From: Archilochus colubris
Taxonomy: Eukaryota > Chordata > Aves > Apodiformes > Trochilidae
Assembly (NCBI GenBank): GCA_023079485.1
Contig: CM041097.1
Coordinates: forward strand, 19,947,158-20,011,157
DNA length: 64,000 nucleotides
Reading direction: 5' to 3'
Of this stretch, positions 39,601 to 51,600 are shown one piece after another; the first letter of the stretch is position 1; the number at the start of each line of letters is the position of its first letter. The position numbers were made by a program, and so were the translations under genes. The notes under the pieces were generated by a model. It was given only the letters and a program-made list of their open reading frames with translations, was not told the DNA's origin and ran no database searches.

Positions 39601-42600
39601 TGAACCACTGGCAGTCACAGTCACTCCCTGATGAAGCAAAAGGTGTGCAGTCCCAGGCTGGTTTTGCTAAAAAGACTATTTAAACTTAATGCTTTGTGTT
39701 AGTAATAAGGGTTGATGTGTTATGGTTGTATTCTGTGTTCAGGTCTGCAGAGAGTTTAATCAGGCCTTTTCTATACCAAATGAAATTCATCGTCTTGCAT
39801 GAAACCTTAAGCTTTTGAAGATTCATTCTCTGGTCAAAAGCTTTTTCTGGCAAACAGTTCTGTAAACTTATATTAACATGGAAACACTGCCCAGCCCACT
39901 CTCACTGAAACAGTTTCTCCCTCTTTACCCATTCCTGCCTAGCTGTCCATTTCAATTTGATTAAACTTTCTCTCTGGCTTCATAGGTATCTCAATATTTG
40001 CTGCTTATTTAAATACTAAGATAAGTACTGTTTCATTTTTAGGGTAGCTACAGCTTTCCAAACATTGAGAAAAAGGGGAATAATTTTATTTTTGCATGAT
40101 TTTAACCGTAGCACTTTTTTTTTGTCAGTTTGTGTAAGCATGAATAGCCTGATCTTTATCACAGAGTTTCAGTGCAGCTGTGAATCTGCATTTTTCTCTT
40201 TTCTCCTGTATCAACAAGAGCACCTGGAAAATCAGGGCTTCTGTTCTAAGGATACCATTAAAAAGCAGAACCGAGCATCTTCTCTGACCAAGTTCTGCAG
40301 TCTTCCATCTAGTCCAGCCAAGCAGGACAAAACCTCACTGTCCTGTCCCTCTCTGGCAGGTTTTGAAATGGATTTGCTGATAAGTGTAGATGTGTTCCTT
40401 GCTTGTTTCAAGCCTTGCTGTGGTTATGTTGCAGGACATCGTGTCAGCCCTCGAGGATCGCCTCCGCCCTCTGGTCCAGGCAGAGCTGTCTGTGCTGGTG
40501 GATGTGCTGCACAGGCCTGAGCTGCTCTTCCCAGAGAACACAGATGCCAGGAGGAAATGTGAAAGTGGAGGTTTCATTTGCAAGTAAGTTGTTTCCAAGT
40601 CTGACTTCTTGGGAGGGGGTTTATGTTTTGCTTTCTCCCCGCTTTTCCCCTGCCCTGTGGAACCTTGCCCTCCCACCCAGCTTTGTAAACATTTTACATG
40701 CTTTGAAATAGGTGCAGGGTCTTGTGGTGTGGTAGGTACAATTTGTCCTTGGAGGGAGGAGGAAAAAGCCCCACAAAAGTTCTTGAGGTGTGGGGAGAGA
40801 CTGCTTGATAGGCTCACAGCCAGGGCTTAGAATTTTCTGTATTTGGTGCAGTGCTGTGAACAGTGGTAAAAAAACTTTGAGCTGATCAATGTTGTTCTCT
40901 CCCTGCCTTCAGCCCTGGGAATGTTTGCAAGGTACTTGGCCTTGTAGGACTTTGTGCTGGGCAAGCATGTCAGAATGGGTTGTTGCCATGTGCCTCACCC
41001 AAGGTGGATGCTGTCCAGATGTGGAGAGAAGGACAGGAAAGGTTGCAAGGCTGTTTTTGGGTGCAATTCAGAGCAGAATCCAACTTCTCACATCACCTCC
41101 TGGAGGGGTGGATTATATAGAGAGATTATGGAAACTGTGTACCAGAGTTACAAACAAATCCTGGGACAGGTGGATTTCTAGGAGCTCTCCCCAGGACTCT
41201 CAGTATGTTTTTTAACAAAGCAGTTATGTGGAATAATTATCTTAACATGAAAGTGTTTGCTCTGGAGGACCAGCAAGTCCTAAATCCCCCTGCTCCTCCC
41301 CCTGGTTCCTTTCTGCTGTAGTCAGGGGGTTTTAGCTGCCTGTCCCCTGCCAGGGGATGCACTTCCCTTCACCAAAGCCTGGGGTACCTGGTTAAATGTT
41401 GCTCTTGAGAGAATAATCCTGAAATGGTTGTGTAATGGTTGTCTGATAACAAAACTCGTTTGCATCTTAACCCAATCAAGTAAGATAGTCATGTGTATAT
41501 TAATATCACATTTCTTAGACTGGTAGTACTAAAAGGAGCCATGGTTGGTTGGTTATTTTCAGGTTAATAAAGCATACTAAGCAGCTGCTAGAGGAGAACG
41601 AGGAGAAACTATGTATTAAAGTATTACAGACCCTCAGGGAAATGATGACCAAAGACAGAGGCTATGGAGAAAAGGTAATGTAATTTACAGTTCATCATTC
41701 TGTCTTAAACACTGTCTCTGCTATTCAGTAAAGGAAAATAAAATTCTTGCTCTTTCAAGCTGTGTTTTGTATGTGTAAGCACTTCTGTACTGGATCAGGA
41801 ACAAAACAGTTTTAGTCAACTAACACCTTCAAACACAATTTGAAAGGTAAGCTTCTTTCTGTTGCTTTTTTACTTTAGACTCACAAGTTTAAGTCTAATC
41901 TTTCAGTTGCTGGCACTGTAAAAGTATCTCATTTCTTTATGAAGGATATAACCTCTTTATCTGCTGTTTTGGCCTAGGTGACTTTGCAACAGGTCACATA
42001 ACCTTGCAACAAGAGGATATTCTGTAGTTTAATTTTAATTTATGGACATCTGAGTTATCTTGTTGTGAGTTACAGATGGAAACTGTTTGTCACCCAGCCA
42101 TATTTTTTTTTCTTTCCTTTTTCTACATAAAACTCGTCTTATTGAGAAGAATATTTTTCTGTAGGTACAGCTCTATTCTCTGTTTGCATCACAAGAGTGA
42201 ACATATATGCACATATGTTTGTGTATCTGGGTATTCCTACCATCAATCTAAAAATCCTACCCTAACTTATCATGCATTTCTAAGCCCCCCAGGATGTAAC
42301 CATGCTACACAGGGCAGGACACAGGGCAATGAACCCCCCCAGTCAAACTTCTCCAGACCAGTTAGGAGTTGGCAGTGGTGTGGGAGGATGCTCTTGGGTG
42401 CCCGTGCCTGGGAGCAGATGGTCTCTCCTGTCCAATTCTCACTTGCAGTAGTGAGGGTTTGAAGTTGTTGCTTAGTGCTAGATTCACAGCACAGAAAGGG
42501 AAAAGCTTTGAGAGGTCAGGCAGTTTCAGAACAATACTGATTTGTTGCTGTGGCTGCAAGGGAGAGAGATGCTCTGGGGGCAGAGGAACCTGCAGCAGCA

Positions 42601-45600
42601 CCAAGGTGCCTGGCCACCTCCTGCCTCTGCCTCCAGACCTCCAGTTTCCTACATCAGCATTTTTATTTTTATTTCCAGTTTTAGCTGAAAAAATGACTTT
42701 TCAGCATTCTTGGATAAACTCTGTGATTTAGGGGCCATGCCCACATCAGCTGCAAGAAAGGAGGGTATGCATGTGGGAGGAGCAGGGAGCAGGGTAGGGA
42801 GGGATGGGCAGGAACTGCTCCTTTTAGCTGAACACTGAGCACATCCTGTCCTGCTGAGGTAGCAGCACCATGTGCTGGGCTGTGAGAGCAGGAGCTGGAG
42901 CCCTGTGGAGCTCTCCTGTCCTCTCCTCAAGCTCTCTTCATGGAGATATCTGTGATACAGCACAGTCTGGAAAGGGACCAGTGGTGACCAGCAGAAGGGA
43001 GCTGGGCCAGGTGATCCTCCTGAAGGAGTGTTGAGTGCTGAGGGTTCCTATTGCCCAGTGCTGGGGATGGGAAAGATTAAGTGTGATCATAGATTTTTTT
43101 TTTTTAATTTATTTATTTTTTACATTTTAGCACAGGAATGTGCAACCTCCTCTTGCTAACAGCCAAGAGAGGCTGCCCAAGGTCACCTTCAGGAATTGAA
43201 AAAATGGGTGTACACCAACAAAACCCAAATGAGAGCTTTGACAATTCTTTTTCCTTTTAAATTCAGTGTGCCACTCTGATTTTTCTAAATGGAAATTAAT
43301 TTACAGGAGTTCCTTAAACTTTATTTGGGCAGCTCAGCTGAAGCAGTATTGCTAGAAAATACAGTTCATATAACTTGCAGCATTCAGGCTATGGAGGACC
43401 CCACGGGATTTTAAAAACCTTCCAAGTGTAGAAAATGCATAAATTTTGGAAGCAGTAGATAAGTTAGTGCAGGGTAAGGATACACTTGCCTGTGAAGTGG
43501 ATTTCAGAGTATGAGAAAGCAGCTGATGGCTTGCAGATAGACTGCTGGTAGTAGTAGAACAGCTTTTGCTGTCTGGCTAAGAGAAGTGCAGTAGTATTTA
43601 TTCTCCCTTATGACTCATATAACTGTATTTAGTCACCACTTAAAAGGCAATACCTTTTGTTGTCAAAATCATCCCGGAGCTTAAAAAAAGGAAGGGAAAC
43701 AAACAAACCAACAAACCCTCTTGCACCCATTCTAAATATGTCTCTTTCTACTTAGAGGTGGCAGAACTTCCTCTGCTGAGCAGGGATGGCTCAGGCCAGC
43801 AGTGCTGCTGGTGGGCAGGATGCTCACAGGGCTGCCAGCAGACACTGCAAAGCAGTGCTCAGCAGCAGAGCCCCTCTGGAAGCTCTGGTGTGATTTTACA
43901 CCGTGTGGTGCTCGCCGGAACAATCTGATTTATTACAAGATCCTCCTCTTCCTCTCACAAATAACCACAGCACCATCACACCCACCTGGCCCCTGCACCC
44001 CTCCTCTTTTCCAGGTGGGAAAGGGGATGAGAAGGCAGTGTTGTCCACTCCCTTCAGCAAAGGAGGTTCTCAACAGCTGGGCTGCTTCTGCAGCCTGCAG
44101 ACACCCTGGGGAAAGCACAGATGTACAGAAGCCTGGGGGAAGGCTTCAAGTTTCCCATATTGCTCAAGACTCCTCATCTTGGCACACGCTCAGGTTCTCT
44201 CCGTGCTGGGAAGCATACTGTGGTCCCTGGGAGATGCAGGAAGCTTCACTGCACTGACAGTGTGGGCTAGACCCAAGTTTTCTCCTTTGCTGAAACATGT
44301 CACTCACACACGTCTTCCTGGGCGCCTACCAGATAGATGATTTCTGCCTGGGTTCCGCAGGACTTGTGTGTGTGTTTTAAAACTCCCATTTCTCTTCTCA
44401 AAACTGGAAAGCCAGCCTCTGCATTCCTGCTGCTGCTCCCAGCTCTCACTGGTGAGGACTCTCATGCCCAAGGGTGAAGTTCTTGGCTGCAGGTCAGCCA
44501 GCCCCTGTGGTTTGTCACTTGGCACAAGAACAAAGCCAGGGTGTATCCTGTCTCCCAAGCTCCTGGAGCTTCCAGCAGTGTTGTTTCCCTCACCCCCTGC
44601 ATCCCAGGCACTCACAGATGTTACTCATGCTGACTGCCAGCTACTCACAGTGTTGGATTTGCAGCATTAAAGTGTTAAATGATTTATTAAGATCCTAACA
44701 TGAAATTTATTTGTAACTTCTCTTACTAACGCTTGCTTTCAATTCTCCCCCCTCCTTCTTTCTCTTCTGGCAGATTACCATTGAATTGGATAATGCTGAG
44801 GTCTTAATTTTATTTATTTCCTACAGTGTTGTTTTTATGGTGTTTGTTTGATGAGTAGCCTGTGTCCTGTTGTCTTCTTAGCACTGAGCTTTTTGGTTCG
44901 TATGCCTGTGTCAGTGAGTGAGCTGAGTTGTTCAGTCTGCCGTGTGTCTGTGCTGGGAATAGTTACCACAACTAATTCCATACATCATTCCTTGGAGTAT
45001 TAGTCCAAAAGCAGTTAGAATTTGTCAGTCTGCAGTCACCTGGTGCTGTAGTAGATCCCAGGAATCATTCTGGACCTTGGGACCAGATCTGAGTGCTTCT
45101 GGACCTGCTGTCAGCATTTACCCCCCAGGTGTGGTTGCCCCATCGTTGGTAAACAAAATCTTTCAGCAAACCCTAAGCTCTGGGGTTTCATGGCATGCAC
45201 AGAAGTTGGGGGAAGCTGCCAAAAGCCAGCTGGAGGAGACCCTGGATGAGAGGTGTCTCCCCTTCCTGACCAGGCAGAGCCATTACTGGGGTCCCAGGGC
45301 ACAGCAGGAACAGGTTTTGCTGGCTTTGCCAAAAGAGGTGACAGTCACACAGCTCATCACAGCATCTCACTGTCCTCCCTGCTGCTTCCTAGCCAGGGTT
45401 TGGTGTAGAAAGCCACGGAAAAGGTTCAGCTGTGTTGTGAAAGCCATGGGGAGGGTGTAACCCTGTGAAAATGACTGACTTCTGACACTGTTTCCTACCC
45501 TCAGAAAGGTGCCTTCAGCTGGCAATGCAGCAGCCTGGGCTGTCCTCATGCTGTATGGAGCTGTTCTAGAGGTGGAAAAGCCATAGCTGAGGGAAAACTT

Positions 45601-48600
45601 TCAGTTTAACTGAAATTAAGCTTTCTAAGGACTTTGCAAAGTAGCTTGTCTGGTTTGGGCTCGGGGTGGAGGGAGGGAGCTGAGCTGTCTCTGCTGCTGC
45701 AACTTCCTCATCAAGCTGAAAAAACTCCACATGTGGGTGCTAAATTTGAGATTCTTTTTGCATAAATGTATGCAAATCACTGAGGAGGTGACTGACTGCC
45801 ACCTTATTTTACTGAAATACCACAAAAAAAAGAAATATTTTCCTCACTGTGCTCTGTTTCCTGCGTTCACTCCCAAGCCAACCTTTTATTTGGAACAAAA
45901 TTCAACCACTTAAAGCACTTAAAATGTTACTGCTCTTTATTGAATAGAGTAGATAATGAAACATGGCAAAATTTGCTTTCTGTAGAACTCATAATATTTA
46001 TGTTGATCAGCTGGATTCACCTGGGTAAACTTCATTCTGAAAAACCAAGGAGATTTGAAGCCCTTGCCTGGTGAAATGGAGCTGAAATCCAAATTATTTG
46101 TCAAAAAAAGTAGACCAAAACCTGTGCATGTGGACCAAGGCTGGGTTGTGGAGAGTCTCTTCCATTCAGCAGGGCTTTTAGGGGAGGAAAGGAGCACAAA
46201 TCCTCTTGAGAGCAAAGTATTTTTGGTGGGTTTTTTGATTTGTTTTTACCCTACCCCCTGGTTGGGATGCTGCAGGTCAATGCCTTCATCATCCTCTGGC
46301 TGTGCTTGGGGGTCACTCCCCAGGCTGGAGCAGAAGGTCCAGCCCAGGGGCTGAGATCCTGTCCCCACTCAGCTTCAAGAAGCAGCTCTTCATCAGGCAG
46401 TCCTCAGCTAGGACTGGGAGTCACTGGTGTTCATCCTCCTGCTTCTTAGTGGAAATTTTCTCCTGTCTTAGCCTTGTGACTTTCTTCTCTGACCTGTGTT
46501 GGCATGAGACATCCCAGGTGTCTCCAAGCTTCACACCAAACTTTTAGTGTTATATAGCTACTGAGGTGCTGTAGTGTCTAACCTCTGATGTAATGAGTTT
46601 TTCTATCTCTGTTTTTAAGCCAAGACTTTATTTCCCCCCCCCCTTGTACCTCCACAGTATGTACCAGCAGCAAGCTCTGTGTTTGCAAGCTCTGGATCCC
46701 TTGGCTCATGTGGCACTACAGCTTCCCAGAATAGCATCTATATTTATAATTTTATCCTGGAGAAACTTCAGACAAACTTGAATTGTTTAATTGCAAATTA
46801 AGTCATAATGTGAAAGTCTTTGCCCTTCAGTTTCTGGCTGTAATGTGCTGTCTTTGCAGCAATAAATCAGCCAGAGTGTGCAGAGCAATTTAGGATTTGG
46901 TTTGGAGGCTGCAGTGGAGGAACTTCTTTGCTCCTTGGTGGAGCAAGTGTGTGGAGGGAGGAGGTGTGTTTGTAACCATCAACAACGAGCACTGTCTGGT
47001 TATAGAAAGGGATTTGCACAGGACTTGAACTCCTGTCAAGTCTTGAAGGAAACCCTAAGTTTTACTTGCTTTTTTCCCCCCCTTGCCAGCCCTGGAACCT
47101 GGAAACATTTAGGGCAAACAATACAGAAATCTCCATTATTAGTAAAATTATTAACTTCCTCTATCTGGTGACAACTCAGATGTTCTGATCAGCTGAAAGA
47201 CTTCTTATTTCCCCAAGGGAAAACTCTATTAAAGTGACTGCCTCGTGGCATCACTTTGTGGTGTTTATGTGATTGTGTACATAGGTTGATTTATGGATCT
47301 TAGGTACTGACTGAAAGTTAATCTCAGTGTGTGGCAGGTCCAAATAATGAAAGATGCTAAAAGAGCCAGGTGGTCCCTGCATTCAGCCTATTCTATGATT
47401 CTATGTGACTGTGGCGGTAGCTGATCAAGGGTTGGACTCGATGATCTCTGAGGTCCCTTCCAACCCAGCCTATTCTATGATTCTATGATTTCTTGCTGGA
47501 ATCATGCTAGAAAACCAGTGTTCTGGTCCCCCTTAACATTTTTACCAGTGCAGAAAGGGAGTGCCCTTGTAACTGGGTGAATAATGCTGGAATTCACCTC
47601 GAGGGGAGGAAATCCCCCACAGAACAGGAAGGATGGTGAGGCTGAGACCTGAGCATCCCTGGCTGAGCTGGAGGATCTGCAGTGCTGGAGAAGTGCTCTG
47701 GAAATGAAGAGGAAGGGTAGTAGGATTTAATACTGTTAGCCCAGCTTTCTCTTGAGGGATTTATCTGGATTTTCCTTCTGTTGGAAATGAGGGATGTGGC
47801 AGAACTTGTGAGTAGCAGCACTGTAGTGCTGTGTTTGTTTCAACATCTCTTACTGTGCTCTGAGGACCAGGATCTGGTCTAGCAGAAATATGGCAAAAGC
47901 ATCTTAAAGCTCTTAGAGATGTTATTCAAAATCTGCAGCATTCTCTGCTGGGGCAGAATCCATGTTAAAGGTTTTTCTTCCAGGGGCAGGTATTAGGATA
48001 CACAAAAAATGAGAGTCATCTTGCAGTATTTCCAAAACACTTGGGTTCCTTGTAAAAGTGTACAGACCTTTGGTCTAGTGTCAAAATAAAGAGCAAGTAA
48101 GGTACCTGGGAAGATGGCTGAAACAATTTGTTTTAATAAAAAGCCAAACCCACTGGAAATCTTGGACTATTTTGCACCTAAATTGTGCCTTTCTTACAGC
48201 ACAGTTGGGTTGAGTCTTGTCCTGATCTCAGGGAGCTGTGTGCTCAGAGCTTGAATTGCAGTTTGTGCTGGGGCTCCCATCTCCCTGTGTCCCTGGGACC
48301 CCCTGGAGCAGGAGGCAGGCTGTGGGAGCTGGGGAGCTCAGGAGGGTGGGTTTGGCATCAGCTCCCTGCCCCAAGTAATCAGGAAGGCAGAAAAGGCCAA
48401 GGCAGGGCACATTGTCCATCAAACCCTTGGGCTGAGTCTCTCTTGATCAAGTCCTCTCTGGGCTGGAACTGCTGTGATCCTCTTCCTGATGGAGCTGGTG
48501 ACCATGTGGGTCTCTCAGAAAAGAGGTTCAGGACGAAGAGAAATTTATACCAAGTGCTCTCAAGTGTGAATCTTTACACAACAGTGATAACTAAAGTCCA

Positions 48601-51600
48601 GTTGTAATTAGGTGCAGCAGCTTAATTTACTTTTAATTCAATCCTCAGCCCACTAGAAGGGTCCAGGCATGACAGAAATGTAGATTTGGTGGCATTTCAG
48701 AGCTGAAGCTGAGATGGTGAGCTCCACCATGGGCTCCCTGAGGTCCAGGACAGCTCAGGCAGCACAGCTCCCAGCCCACAGAGGCATTTCTGTTTGCAGT
48801 GTGATGTTCCCATCCACCCCCCTGGGTCTGGATAGACGTTTGGGGACAGCGTGGCCCAGTTTCCACCTGCAGTGTGAGTCTTGGGCACTGGAACACACAC
48901 GTCCTGGAGAAACACATTAATAATTTATGGACTGAAAAGGAGAGAAGCCTTAGTGCTGACCTGCAGGTGGCATGCTCAGGATGCTGAATCTGTCTGGGAG
49001 ATGTCCTACTTACTTTTTTTCTTTTTTTTTTTTTTTTTCTTTTTTTCTCCTTCCCCTCCCAGCCACATTGCAGCGAGCTGCTCCGCTGGGCACCTGCCAA
49101 CATTCAAGCAGCAGTTACATAAGAACAGCTTTCTTTCTTTCTTTCTTTCTTTTTTTTTTTTTTATCTCTCTCTCTCTTTTTTTTCTTTTTCTTTTTTTTT
49201 TTTTTTTTTTTTTTTCCTGGAATTTAGGCCCCGCTGCTGCTGTGTGACCTTCAGCAGTAATTGCCAATAAATGCTGCAGAGATGTTTACAGCCTCTGCCG
49301 GGAGCTTCCCAGGAGCCCCCAACCCCTCCTGCTGGAGCTGGGATTCAGTTTTCAGGGTGACAGAAGGGCTGCTCTGCTGCTTATCCACCCCCTGGGACCA
49401 GGGCAGGGGCCAGCAGACACCAAAACTCCGAGCATCCAGAGCTTCCCTTCTAATTATTTCCTCCTTTTTAGGATTTGAAGTTTTTTTTAAAAAAACCCAA
49501 ACTCAGGGAATTAAGTAGAATCCTACTTTCTTTCTTTGTTGTTGGGGTTTCTCTGTTTTTATTTGGTAAAGCTGCTTCTTTAGGCAGCTGATATCACAGT
49601 AGCCAGCACAATACACCTGCAGACCCACTCAAGTGTAGTTTGGGGTTGTTTGGGTTTCTTTCACCTCCTCACTTTGAGGTTTCAAGGAGGTGAAAAGGGA
49701 ACTGAAAATCCTGGTTCAAAGGGGTTGACTGAAGTAACCTCCTCCTTGGTCTTTACAGTGCTCTTTATCAATGATAAACTAAAACTCTGATGGCAGAGTA
49801 AGGTGCAGGATACCTGATATTTTGTGCAGCTTCTGATTGGAGCTGGAAAATATTAACCTTTGGAGTGCTGGAGAGAGGCACTTAGAGATTGGTGTCCTGG
49901 TAGAGACAGCTTGCTCCACAGTCATTTCTCTTGTGTATTTTGTACTTAGACAGTGCTTCACTTGTTATGTCTCCAGCAGAGGAAATGCAGGCTCTCATAA
50001 ATTTTTGTGGGCTGCCTTATATTATTTTTTTTTTCCCTTCAGAAATCCGGCAATCTTTGGAGCCTTTTTATTGCACGAACTGGAATTGGTGAGCTCTTTG
50101 GAAAAGGAAACTGGAACATTTCTTATAGCTATTTTTTTTGGTTGTTGTTGTTACAGAGTTATACCATTTTACTTGTTGATTAAATCTGCTGATATAAGAT
50201 GTGTTGCTAAGGTAGTTCTGTCTGTACTCAGCTGTGAAAAACCTGAGTGATAGGAGATGTAAGAGAAGGGATTGCACTCCCATTTGCAGGTCAGTGGCAT
50301 ATCAGGACCAAGGTCTCTAACTCCAGGAAACCCCAGCCCAAGGAAAACATGCTTTCTCAACTGCAAACTCTGGAAAATGAGAGAAGGCTCTCCTGGAGGC
50401 AGATCTGGGTGACCTTTCAGGGCAGGCACCGACAGCTCTCGTGCCAAACTTCCCACCTCATCGTCTGGCACAGCGCACGGAGTCTGCAAATACCCTGAGA
50501 TAAGGGGGGAGGAAACACTTTGCCACGTCCCTGGTCTGGGTGTGTCCCCCCGAGGTCAGGTTAGGGGGGTGTAAGTGTGTGGTTGCTGCTCCATCGAGGG
50601 CTGGGGGGAGCTGGGGGGCTGTCTCTGCCCCCCATAAACCTCCTGTGTCTGCTGAGAGTGCTGGAGGAGCCCATGCCAGGACAAGGTGCTGCTCCCCAGC
50701 TTCTGCTGCCTCTTAATTTATGGAGCTGTGAGATCCTCCAGCCCTAAAAATACATCCCCAGCTCAGCAGCTTTGCTGCGGGTCTGTTACAATGGCAAAGT
50801 GTGACGTGGGAAGTTTGTCAAAGCAGTTCAGTGCTCTTGGTTCCCAATTATTCCCCTCTGTCTCGAAACTTCTCCGTGGCAAGTCAAACGCGTTTTTTGA
50901 CAGACACCTACATAGCATCTGCAGAGGGGAGAAAGTTTCCTATCCACATTTTTTTTCCTCGGTTTTGCAAGGTAACAGCATTGGCCTCACAAAGGAGACT
51001 TGGCAAGCAGGTCAGCTACGTGAGATTTTCTGGTATTATGGCAGAGTTTCTGAAGGGCAGCAACGTCACTTGTGCTCTCATCCCTTGCCATGGGCCAGAG
51101 CAGGCAGTGCTGGTGCTCTGTGTCTTTCATGTAGGAGCTGCCCTAAATGCATTTCACAGAGAGAAAAAGGAGAAATTTAGAAAAAGGGAGGGAAAAGTGG
51201 AAACTTCCAGGACTGTGTCTAAAAAGTCAGTCCCACTAGAGTTCCAGGTGATACAGGAGGTGGTTAATGAAAGAGCAGAGGCAAATGGCAATGGGTTCAG
51301 AATAACATGTACCAGAGATCTTCAGAGGAGGTCTTTGCAGCTGGATTTATGATCTAGGCAGCAAAAGCTTGATGTGATCTTGCCCTGTGCAGGCCATCTC
51401 ATTTCTGACTGTTGCCTCTCTCCTGGGCCAAATCTGGTTTATTTGTCTGAGTTTCTTCAAACTCCTCAGTGGTGTCTTGACCTCCCAGGACAGGTGTTGG
51501 TTTGCTATGGCCTTGCACCAGCTTGTCACCTCTGTACCCAGGTTAGTTACAGACTGGAAAATGACCTGAGGGAGATGTGTAGTGGTTTGGAGTAGTTTGC

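Noticed and set aside
40335..40817. 160-codon open frame on the minus strand
   Set aside because: It is the antisense shadow of exon 34 and its GC-rich flanks.
48645..49103. 152-codon minus-strand open frame with a Lys-rich stretch
   Set aside because: The Lys run is the T tract read in antisense; the rest resembles nothing.
50801..51352. 183-codon open frame in intron 36
   Set aside because: No recognisable family, no splice partners or repeat of coding pattern. A frame of this length can arise by chance in 64 kb searched in six frames. The unusual DNA here is better read as possible non-coding constraint.
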